Assembly: GCA_009760855.2 (NCBI GenBank)
Contig: WPIO01000027.1
Coordinates: forward strand, 906,501 to 970,500
Source of the DNA: Cristatella mucedo
Lineage: Eukaryota; Bryozoa; Phylactolaemata; Cristatellidae
Length of the DNA stretch: 64,000 nucleotides
Direction: 5' to 3'
Each line of letters begins with the position of its first letter. Position 1 is the first letter of the stretch. The notes beneath the pieces were generated by a model. The model made no database searches and was not told the DNA's origin. It worked only from the letters and a program-made list of their open reading frames with translations. The position numbers and the translations under genes were made by a program. Below, piece after piece: positions 1 to 62,339 of this stretch.

Positions 1-101
1 GACGGCAACGGCTGCCAAAACAAGAGGAAATTCTGCAACTTGCTAGTGCTAGTATGCTTGCTAGCAGCACGACAGTGAAAAGGAAAAATGTTGCAACTCA
101 C

Positions 102-6362
<6,261 letters not shown>

Positions 6363-7594
6363 TTCTCTACGGTGAAGGATGCCGGTCGAAGCTTTAGCGG
6401 GGTTCGTGCGAATGTCTAAAGTTTCATAGCAACATCAATCAATAAGAAATAAATAAAAAACATAACTTCTAAATTTTAAAAGATGCGTGCACGTTGAGAT
6501 GGAGTGAACTTTCTCAGAGGGCCACTCCTACACAAATCGATAGGCAGACTAAGAGGAACCAGAAGATACGGCTGGCGTGGGCTGGCTTGGTTTAGGGGTG
6601 CGCGTAGATAAGGAAAGTCCCTTCCTTCTCGCGGACCCGCCACACCTATCCCGCATGGAAATGCCAAAGACAGTCGAAGTACGTCGGTGAAGTCGTGCTT
6701 TCGCGATTGCAATACTAACAGGTAAGTCGTATTTGTGTTGCACAGTTTGTGTGTTTTTAACGGCTTGCACTGCAGTTCGTGTCACTGGTGTTCAGTGATG
6801 CTGCAACAGTTGGCCACCTTCCTACGAACACGCCGATCAGAGACCTCGTCGAGATCAGGTTGTTTAGTTTGGCTGAATGCTAGCGGTTTGAAATCTACGT
6901 ATCCGTAGAGTTAGCGCCCGAAGTAGCCGAGTGACCCTAGGGTTTAACCCCAGCAGGAGCTTGACCGTGGACAGACGCTTGGACAGGTCTTCTCGTTATA
7001 GTGTAGAGATTGATTTTTGGGTTTCCTAGCTTAGGCAAACATTTAAAGGCCACACTGCTCACGACCGTTCCGTGAGCCGCTACTTACTATCATCTATACC
7101 ATCCTGCTCGAAGATCGTACGTCTAGCACAACAGGTGGTTGGTGGTGAAGGCAGTGGTGTCACTGATGAAGCATCCTCCTCGTGCTGCTAGCGAGTATCC
7201 ATCAACACCTGTACTTCCACATGGCCAAAAGGAGTCAGTTGGTGTTATGCTGGATAGTTTTCTATTACGAACTTTAAGCCTGGGGAACTTTCTTTGCACA
7301 TACGGTAGGCCCATATCATGTCAAAGTTTAGCTCCTCAGCTTACGCACGACGGTTAGCCCTGGAATGACTTCCTGACCTCTTATATTGCATTCTTTTTTT
7401 ATCGTTTGTCATGTTCCTTGACACTGCCTGTTATCTCAAGTCCTGCAATGTTGATGTCTACATATTTGCTATTTCCTTGAACAGTCAAGAGATTCAACGA
7501 ACGGTGGCTGAATAGCCAAGCTAAAAATGATGTAACTCAACCTGGTGCAAATAGTGCACCAGGCTCTCCTGTAAGTGTTTTTTAGACTTCATGT
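6363..7594. other. 5' flank of MYDGF, promoter region unresolved
   Basis: The MYDGF promoter should lie near 6363-6800, but no core promoter element is clear. Open frames on both strands carry no family signal. Confidence 0.3.
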
Positions 7595-8663
7595 GAGCCT
7601 TCCTCAAAATCGGCTTTGCCAGCATATCTCCTGTTGAATCTGTACGAAATCTGGGTGTCATGTTCCAAAGTGACCTCTCGTTAGACCACATCAGCTCTAC
7701 AGTTAAGTCTGCCTACTCTCAGCTACATAAAATTGCTAAAATTCGGGCTTGTTTAGATAAGGATACCACTTCGAAGTTGATCCACGCATTTGTGACATCC
7801 CATCTTGACTTCTGCAACTCACTGCTTCCTGGCCTACCGGCATGTGCAATCAGGCGATTACAGCTGGTGCAAAACTCTGCAGCTAGGCTTGTCAGTCGTG
7901 AGCGGCGCAGTTGCCACATCACACCACTTCTTGCCGACCTGCACTGGCTACCAGTCAAGCAACGGATCAAATTCAAGGTTTTGTCGCTCACTTTTAGGTC
8001 ACTTCATTCTTGGGCTCCTGCCTATCTCTCAGATCTACTCCTAGCTGATTAAGCAGCTTCTTTTTGTATAGTGACAGAAGAGCCTTTACGGCTATCACCA
8101 CCACTTGCAGTGGCGATAAAGAATCGCCCACCACAGGAATCGAACCCACGACCTCGGGACCGAGGCCGTGAAAGCAACCGCCTTACCTAGTGTGCCATCA
8201 CGGCTTACTCTCCCACCAGGCCAAGCATCGTACCACCACTTTTCGGAATCCAACAGTTTACCAATACTTTGTATAAACCTCAAATCTTTTGGAGACTTGT
8301 GCATTTAGTTCGTATGCTCCCAAAGCCTGGAACTCACTACGACTTGCATCAGAACATACTCTGACTTGACCACATTTGAAAAGAACTACAAAACACCTAT
8401 TTAAGACAGCATTTAGTGGGTCCCTGTGATTCGTCCTTTATGTACTTAATCTTGCTGACACTGTGCATGCTGCCACTAACCACAGTTGCATGCTGACCGT
8501 GTGCATGTCACCCCTAACCATATTACTCATGTTGTTTATTAGGCATGATATTATTCACCATTCAATCACGTTTTCCTTTGCAGCAAATGTAAAGCACCTA
8601 GAAAGAGATTGAGTTCTCTGAGGGCACTTTATCAAGTGTATTATTATTATTATTATTATTCAG
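7595..8663 (+). mobile_element. LINE A fragment, 5' truncated, with nested SINE1
   Basis: Post-RT C-terminal region of family A: NLGVMFQSDLSLDH, CLDKDTTSKLIHAFVTS, LDFCNSLLPGLPACAIRRLQ, HWLPVKQRIKFKVLSL. Then comes a 3' UTR with GACACTGTGCATGCTGCC, the terminal hairpin and (ATT)n. Stops and the SINE at 8041-8205 break the frame. Confidence 0.92.
8041..8205 (-). mobile_element. SINE1, full length, inserted in LINE A
   Basis: 165-bp tRNA-derived SINE in reverse orientation. It begins CTAGCTGATTAAGCAGC and ends at the complement of the head, GCCGTGATGGCACACTAGG. It is flanked by TACTC at 8036-8040 and 8206-8210, a likely target-site duplication. Uninterrupted LINE copies read straight through this site. 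Confidence 0.9.
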
Positions 8664-9409
8664 AACTGCACCACAATTGTTTGTGCATATTTTCATTTGA
8701 TGCTGTATGTTCTTGCACTAAACCGTGCAGGTACATACGTCCATCTTTTTGTTAAAAATCGTATAGATTCACACTATTTTGCAAAATTCACATAAAATCA
8801 CATTAATTTTATTATTTGTAACGGAGCATGTGGGTTCAATCTGGTGCTTCCCGGCCATCATGTTCACATCGTTGGGGTGACCTGAAGCTATTCAAAACAT
8901 TGACAGTTTTGTAAAAAGTGCAACATGCTACAGCAGGCTGCATTTGCTCTTGGTGCAGTCAGGATTTGCTATTCACTCTCTGCATGCTTAGTCCCCAAAT
9001 TCACGTTTTCACTGTCATGTGTGCAACACGACTTAGCCGGGGTTCATTGCAAATTCAAGGTATATCAGGTGTAGCATGTGCAATTAGATAGACTTTTTGT
9101 TGTTGCCGAGGCTTGGACCATAGCTTACGTCGTCCTCGGTGACCATTCACCAGCAAGAGCATCCGTTTTCGTTATTGGGATCATTGTCTGCAATTAATAC
9201 TGAGTGGCCAGTCTGTGCGTATAGAGGGCTTCTCAGGCTGATAGTAATGTGCTAGTTGTTGGTGAGTGCTAGAGAGGCGGTACTTGCAAGAGAATGTGTA
9301 GTTAAATGGAGCAGATACTCACAACAGAGACAGCTACAGCTGGGTGGGAGCTGTGTTCGTCGGTTTGCCTTCTCGGAGACGTGTGTTGGCCTTTAGATCT
9401 ACTCTCCTC
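8664..9409. other. Intergenic, nothing recognised
   Basis: No open frame, RNA gene or repeat could be supported here. Confidence 0.4.
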
Positions 9410-9725
9410 TGTGTGTATCTCCATCTGTAACTCGGCAAAGCCACAAAGACTATGTAGGTATTACACAGGAAAGTTTGTATAGCCCACTCAAAGCCTAGGC
9501 AGCTTTCGGTATGCATTCGGTAGCCAACAGACTTCATCTCATGCAACAAAGAGAAAGTGAGAAGCATAGTTGAGTCAGGGGAGCAGTTGAGGTAGTGAGT
9601 AGCATGGAAGTAGCAGCTCAGGACAGCTGGAATGGATGTGCCATAGTCGGCAGCAGGAGAGTAGGTTTCACTGCATAAGAAATTTACAAAATTCACTCTG
9701 CTAGTGGGGCTATAGTTTAATAAGG
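9410..9725 (-). mobile_element. LINE B 3' fragment
   Basis: C-terminal end and 3' UTR of family B. On the minus strand it reads YSPAADYGTSIPAVLSCYFH, then NCSPDSTMLLTFSLL, then a 3' end resembling GTGCGCTATACAAA and a stretch related to TGGAGTTACAGATGGAGATA. Confidence 0.85.
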
Positions 9726-11562
9726 ACTGAGGCCACATAATTGTGGTGGGCGACTAATCATGAGAGAAGCAGCTTGAGACAAGACACAACACAAACGAAA
9801 TCATGATTAACAGAAAGGTGGCTGTCTGAGCTGGGAGCATAAATGCTGCCTCAGCATAAGATGGATGGCAGTGATTGCACGGTTTTGGGACCTGTAATTG
9901 GCAAAAAATAATTCATGTTGTACAAAATGAGCAACTCTTCTGAAAGCTCTGAGGTGGTTTGTAATGCTGCTGAGGCTTAGCCGGAATCCTGGGCCACGTC
10001 ATTCCGTGGCTCTAGGAGCAAGCCACAGCAATTTTGATTGCTGCAGTATTTTTCTGGAAGCCATTATATGGATTTGAGTAAAGGTTAAATATGGGCAAAT
10101 TTAGCGTTGAACAGACTGGCAGGGCTGCAGAGTTGAGTGCTAGCCTAGTGGCTCCCGAGTTTTGCAGTTAGGAAAACTTAACAAGTCGCAGTAGTCAAAA
10201 TCTTGCTAAGCACTAGCAAATCAGCTAATTTAGCAGTGGAAACCCAGATGGTGTACTTCTTTACTTCCATAGTTTTTTTTTTATTAAATAATGATCTAAG
10301 CAGGCAGTCGTGTGCACGAATCTTTCGAAACTGGGCATTTTTAAAGATCATTCCAATTTACTATCCCAATTACAATTGCAGGCTTGCTAGCTGGTAGTTA
10401 GCTTAAGTTTCTAATGAGCAGTATTTTGTTTATTTTGCCACTTGAATTTTGGAAAATTCGATAACATTCAATAGTAAATGTAGTGAGACATACATCTACC
10501 TTGTCTGTAAATAGCCAAAGGTGCCTCTGTTTAGCAAGAGGATTGTTGTAGTTGGGTTTTCTTTGGTAACTTTTCTGAAAACAAATGGAATCGATTTTGT
10601 GACTCTAAAGAATCTGTCTTGCTTGGACCACATAAATGAAAAACAAAGTGAGACCAAGCAGGGAGTCCAAGGGGCTAAGGCCACGATGTATAAGATCCAT
10701 CGAAGCAGATTTTTGCCCTGCTCTTTGTCTCTGAAAGCTAGGACTCAGACCGTGTCAGCACTTGATTAGAAATCTCCTGACCCTTGGTCCTGTGCCATAC
10801 ATAGATGCTTGGAGGAACAGATTGAGTCAGGTACTGCAAGAACGTTTGGAAGCTGGGCAGTCACCCTACCAGCCTAATATAGCTGTAGCCTACCTACCAT
10901 TTGTTTTGCTAGCAAGGGCCATTTCAGTTGAGTAGTTTGGCTTGAAATGTGACTGAAATTCTTTGTCACATATCAATTTGCTTGTTCTCACCATAGCAAC
11001 ATTTGAAACTGCTTCTGCTGTCTTGGTCATTATTGACCTGAGCATCGTGAGGTTTTGGATGCCTGGAGACTTTCCTAACCTACTCCAAAAGACTGATGAT
11101 GGACTGGGGGTCAGCAGAAGGCGAGCAAGTTGACTGGCACATGTGATTCAGGTGGTACGCTCACACAAGGCTGCCATTGGTTGTTTGAGCTGACACGGTG
11201 AACTGTCGAAAGATATAACGAAAAATTCGATAGCCCGAAAGGCAGTTAAACAGAAGACAAGTCGAGAAGTGACTAATGCCTTCGCTATGGCTATTGCAAG
11301 TGCTCGTGAACTGATACTTTCACATTCGACCTTTCATTTCTGGCTTGGCTGGTTCGCAGAAATATTAGCTTCGTGGCGTGACACTTATCGCCTGGGTTTT
11401 TTTTTTACATCGAGTGGCCTAAACCCAAGAAACCCGGAAGTAGGTGTATTTATTGATGCCCACTTAGTAACCGGCTTCGGTTCCGAATTTTGGTGAGGTA
11501 GGCTGGAAGTATTACTCGGCTTACTCGTTGGCATGTTGCGCTATAAGAATGCTTGAAAATCT
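9726..11562. other. Intergenic, nothing recognised
   Basis: Only short unassigned open frames on both strands. No domain or splice-supported exon was found. Confidence 0.4.
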
Positions 11563-11650
11563 GCAGTTTGCCAAAGGCTCAACGAACATGGGCTGATGGC
11601 AAGGGTAGCCAAGAAAGCTCTACTGCTATCAAAAGAAGCTAAAAACACAT
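11563..11650 (+). mobile_element. Tc1/mariner-like transposase fragment, copy 1
   Basis: One frame reads VCQRLNEHGLMARVAKK followed by ALLLSKEAK. This resembles the end of the second helix-turn-helix region of Tc1 transposases (RLxxHGLxxRVxxKKPLLS). No terminal repeats or DDE motif are seen. It differs from copy 2 at 12386 by only a few positions. Confidence 0.6.
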
Positions 11651-11722
11651 TTATATTATTTATTTTATTTATATTATTATTATTATATTTTATTTATATT
11701 ATTAAATTTATTTATATTTAGT
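11651..11722. repeat. AT-rich (TTTAT)n tract
   Basis: Low-complexity TTATT/TTTAT repeats directly following the Tc1-like fragment. Confidence 0.9.
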
Positions 11723-12139
11723 GTTGTAGTACCTTGAAACGTTGCCGGATACCTTTGAGTTGCATTTGCAAATGCTATTCATCTAATAGAAACTATGGTT
11801 CTTCTGGACACGCGCTAGCACACTGAGGAAATTGGGCCGACACACGGTGACCTTGACTGCAACTGGCAGACCATGTAGATAGGTGTGCGCGCACAGCTGA
11901 GGAAGCTATGGCTAAGGGAGGATGCCTTAAGGATTTTGTAAGTGACCGACTGTGGTCTTTCCATCTTGAATGTTAGCAACCGAGAGACCGTTAGATTGCT
12001 GGGAATAAGTGAAAATGCTATATCCTATAATACATTCTGAAAATATCCGCACTAGGGGTAATAAAAAAAAATCGTGTGCATGTGCCTGCTTGCACTATAC
12101 CTGCTGCTTGTGGATGTTACCACCAATCATTTGGCAACG

Positions 12140-12222
12140 CTGTCTATACAGCATCTGTAAAGTGCTTAGAAAGAAATTCGATGCTCTTGGGGCAAATGAA
12201 TTATTATTATTATTAATATTAA
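12140..12222 (+). mobile_element. LINE A 3' tail fragment
   Basis: GTAAAGTGCTTAGAAAGAAA, then CTCTTGGGGC and (ATT)n: a diverged LINE A terminus. Confidence 0.7.
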
Positions 12223-12385
12223 TTGGCATGCAGGCCTGCATTTGCATCTGGAAGCCCTTGGGCTTTTACCAGGAGGGGTGATTGGCTCCTGAAAATGGAG
12301 TGCCTGAAAGCCCATTTTTTGACAGCTCGAGTTCATGTCAAAACGCTCGAGCTTAGCACCGGAACCATTCACGGTGAGGAGCAAA

Positions 12386-12470
12386 CAGTTTGCCAAAGGC
12401 TCAACGAACATGGGCTGATGGCAAGGATAGCCAGAAAGCTCTACTGCTATCAAAAGAAGCTAAATACAAA
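12386..12470 (+). mobile_element. Tc1/mariner-like transposase fragment, copy 2
   Basis: Nearly identical to 11563-11650 over about 85 bp, with one single-base deletion that shifts the frame after VCQRLNEHGLMARIA. It joins directly to LINE A sequence at about 12472. Confidence 0.6.
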
Positions 12471-12471
12471 T

Positions 12472-12904
12472 CTGTTTCTAACAGCATTTCTTTGGTCGTT
12501 GTGACTTGTCCTCTGTGTGCTTATGCAGGCTGACACTGCATGTTACCTCTAACGCCGTAATGGCACACTAGGTAAGGCGGTTGCTTTCACGACCTCGGTC
12601 CCGAGGTCGTGGGTTCGATTCCTGTGGTGGGCGATCCTTTATTGCCACTGCAAGCGGTGGTGATAGCCGTAAAGGCTCTTCTGTCGCTATACAAAAAGAG
12701 GCTGTTTAAGCAGCTAGGATTTTTTTTAACCATATGTGCTTGTTGGCAGTGTTCATGTCACCACTAACCATGTTATGCTTGTTAACACTGAGCATGTAAC
12801 TACTAACCATTTGATCTTGCTTCCATTGCAGCAATTGTGAAGCGCCTAGAAAAAGATTGAGTTCTCTGAGGGTGCTTTATCAAATGTATTATTATTATTA
12901 TTAT
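12472..12904 (+). mobile_element. LINE A 3' UTR with nested SINE1
   Basis: TTCTAACAGCATTT and GCTGACACTGCATG start the LINE 3' region. It is interrupted by the SINE at 12553-12717 and resumes with CATGTCACCACTAACCATG, the terminal hairpin and (ATT)n. Confidence 0.85.
12553..12717 (+). mobile_element. SINE1, full length
   Basis: Best plus-strand copy, 165 bp. A-box-like TGGCACACTAGGTAAGG; palindrome CACGACCTCGGTCCCGAGGT extended by CGTG; B-box GGGTTCGATTCCTG. The tRNA-unrelated body (GTGATAGCCGTAAAGGCTCT) ends GGCTGTTTAAGCAGCTAG. Confidence 0.9.
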
Positions 12905-13239
12905 AAAACCTCCCTTATACATATTGGCATAGAGTCCATTTCAATAGTCTCTTACGTAATATTACCCTATTAGTACTTGAGCCGACTAAACAGCTCTTTC
13001 TGAGACATAGCAGGCACACATCAGATCTTAGACGGCGCTCCAACTTATCCCAGAGATGCTCCTTGGGATTTGGGTATGACTGGGCCAGACTCAGACAGCT
13101 GCTTCAACGAAAAACCTTTTAGAAGCTGTTGCTGGGTGCTCTGGTCATTGATCTGCTGTCAAATCTAGTTTCTCCCCCAGAAGAGCTCAAGCAATTGGAA
13201 CATCGGCATTTTTTACCACGTTGGTGTACACATGCTGGT

Positions 13240-13790
13240 CCATAAGAGCTAGGATGGTTGCCGGTTGAGCAAAGGATACGGAGCAAAGTTCTTACGCTGA
13301 CCCACAAGGCACAAGCCACGGCTTGGCTCCTTCGTACCTAGCTGAACTGCTGCATCAGTCTCAGCTTGTTCTCGCCCTCAGGTCCTGTGTGGACAAAAAA
13401 TTAGCTGTCCCATTCCTCCGCTTAAAGACGGTTGGCGACAGAAGCTTTAGCTCTGCAGGTCCTAGACTGTGGAGCTCGCTTCCACAATTCTTACGCAACG
13501 ACAACTACTCTCCTACTGCCGACTATGGCTCATCTATTTCAGCGGCCCTGAGCTGCTACTTCCATGCTACTCACTACCCTACCTCAACTGCTCTCCTGAC
13601 TCTGCTATGCTCTTCACTTTCTCTTTGTTGCGTGAGACAAAGTCTGTTGGCTACCGAATGCGTACCGAAAGCCGCTTAGGCTGTGAGTGCGCTATACAAA
13701 ACTCTCCTGCGTAACACCCACACGGTTTTTATGACTTTGTGGAGTTACAGATAGAGATACATTACATAAGTCTGTTTATACGGTGCAGAA
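13240..13790 (+). mobile_element. LINE B 3' fragment
   Basis: Encodes HKAQATAWL-like, APSYLAELLHQSQLVLALRS, LRLKTVGDRSFSSAGPRLWS and YSPTADYGSSISAALSCYFH. The last part is in a shifted frame. The 3' end is TGAGTGCGCTATACAAAACT. Confidence 0.88.
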
Positions 13791-14882
13791 TTCCGACATC
13801 GGAGGAGCAACAACGACTGGAAACCATGACATGTCCACCATCAAATTTCACTGTTGATCGAATAAAGTCGGAGTGGTACATTTAATCTTTTAAACGACTT
13901 GTGGGTGTTCTTTGTTCGCTGTTAGCAGAAAGCATGAATTTTGACTTTTTGGTCCATAAAACTCGACTCTAGATGTCTGCGATGCAGTGGGCAGTTTCTT
14001 GGGACCCATCTGAGACAAGCTCTTCCGTGTCACTCGGTAAGCAATGGCTTGTGTCTGGCGACCCTTCCCAATAAGCCATGGCTGGAAAACCTCCTGCGAG
14101 CTGTCGCTCTGATTATGACCGCACTCTTATTGGTCATCAGCGACTGAGAGTGATGCTTTCCATCGCCGAAGAGCCAGCACCGTCAAGTGAAAGTCGTCCC
14201 ACCCTCTTTGGCCGACCAGAGCTGCATGGTCTACTAGTTATACTGCCGTGCATGTTAAGCTTTTCAAGATTGTAGCTTGCCACCGTGTGGGTGGTTTTTA
14301 CAAGTTCGTGCCACTTCTCGGTTGCTTAGGTCCATTTCGTGCAAGGCCTGCTGCCATCCTTTCTTGGAGCTGTCGAGCGATGATCTCCTAGGCATCTTGA
14401 ACTATCGGCCAAAACGAACCCTATGGCAGTGGGTAGGGAATTCCCTCCCCGAATCCCCACAGTGCCTGTGCAAATAGAAGAGAGCTCACACTGAGCGAAA
14501 TACTAAATAAAAATTGCAGACTTGTGAGGTCATCGAAAGCCATGTTTAAATGTAAAAAAATCCCTAGTAAACATTGTTTTTTGCAGTTTGAACTCGTAAT
14601 GCACTAACTACGAGCAGCATCTATTTTCACTTTGACTGCTGCCGTCACTCGGCTTGCTTCATCCTCTGCCTGCGCTAGGATCTCCGGCTCCATTTGACTA
14701 AAGCGTTCATTTGTAGTGGTAGGACAAGACTTTTTTGCGTGAGTATATATATGCTTAGCTTTAGATATATACGTGTGAGTGTCTGTGCTCGCCTCGCTAT
14801 TTCCTTCCCTTGTGCATGTCGTCCCCATTGTGACTGTGTCACTTGATGTAATACAAATGTGCTCACGATCTTTTTTTTTTAG
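13791..14882. other. Upstream flank of LRRK1-type gene
   Basis: Presumably contains the LRRK1 promoter and a non-coding first exon, neither of which I can place. A minus-strand frame at 14604-14706 ends in a charged helix-like stretch (AQAEDEASRVTAAVKVKI) but lacks splice support. Confidence 0.3.
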
Positions 14883-14972
14883 CTTGCATGCCGCCCAGTG
14901 TGGCGTTAGCTAAGGTGCTACAGGAATATAGCAATTTAACCTTGTCGTCTGGCAAGTGACTGACTTGGCCCA
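14883..14972 (+). other. Probable 5' UTR part of LRRK1 exon
   Basis: A T10-AG acceptor ends at 14882, which suggests a spliced 5' UTR leading to the ATG at 14973. TGA at 14961 closes the frame upstream. Confidence 0.5.
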
Positions 14973-61350
<46,378 letters not shown>

Positions 61351-61495
61351 GTATCGGCGCCAGGGCGCATTCATCTGTAGAAGCCGCGCGCACTGGCCGG
61401 TGAGCCACTTCTCCTCGAAGTGCGCCCCCATTTTCGCCGGATTCGCAGCTGGCCTGGCTGTCGAATGCCTCGAAATCGGTTCGTCGTAAGGAGCC

Positions 61496-62026
61496 CTCCT
61501 CCTCCTCCTCCTCCTCCTCCTCCTCCTCCTCCTCCTCCTCCTCCTCCTCCTCTTCTTTCTCCTCCTCCTCCTCCTCCTCCTCCTCCCTCCTCCTCCTCCT
61601 CCTCTTCCTCCTCCTCCTCTTCTCCTCCTCCTCTCCTCCTCCTCCTCCTCCTCCTCCTCCTCCTCCTCCTCCTCCTCCCCTCCTCCTCCTCCTCCTCCTC
61701 CCCCTCCTCCTCCTCCTCCTCCTCCTCCTCCTCCTCCTCCTCCTCCTCCTCCTCCTCCTCCTCTCCTCCTCCTCCTCCTCCCCTCCTTCTCCTCCTCCTC
61801 CTTCTCCTTCTCCTCCTCCTCCTCCTCCTCCTCCTCCTCCTCCTCCTCCTCCTCCTCCTCCTCCTCTCCTCCTCCTCCTCCCCTGCTCGTCTCCTTCTCC
61901 TCCTCCTCCTCCTCCTCCTCTCCTCCTCCTCTTCCTCTTCCTCCTCCTCCTCCTCCTCCTCCTCCTCCTCCTCCTCCTCCTCCTCCTCCTCCTCCTCCTC
62001 CTCCTCCTCCTCCTCCTCCTCCTCCT
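61496..62026. repeat. (CTC)n polypyrimidine tract, about 530 bp
   Basis: Nearly pure C/T on the plus strand, CTC triplets with CTT and CCC interruptions, only 145 bp after exon 25. The long Gly/Arg/Glu open frames here are artefacts. Confidence 0.98.
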
Positions 62027-62339
62027 GATATGGCAGTGGCAGGCTGCCACTTCTTTTGCTGATGCTGGTCCTGCGCTTGCCTCTTTTTTCTCTGGCTTGA
62101 TGCTGTGCTGGGTCCACGATAGTCCGGTGTGCATGCCACTGCTGCCATTTCCGCTGCTGCCATTTCCGCTGCTGCCGTCGACACGGCTGTGGGCTCGAGT
62201 CGTGTGGCAGACAGTCCCTAGGTCCCCAGCTGCAAGCATAGTGAAAGCAACTTGGGCACTTTTGCCACTATATGGGTACATAGTAGGTTAGGCTATCGAA
62301 GCAACTCGTTTTGTTCGAAGACCTCTAGTTTTTATTAAA

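Noticed and set aside
14604-14706. Minus-strand charged C-terminus-like frame
   Set aside because: No usable acceptor, no family match and no partner exons; likely chance.
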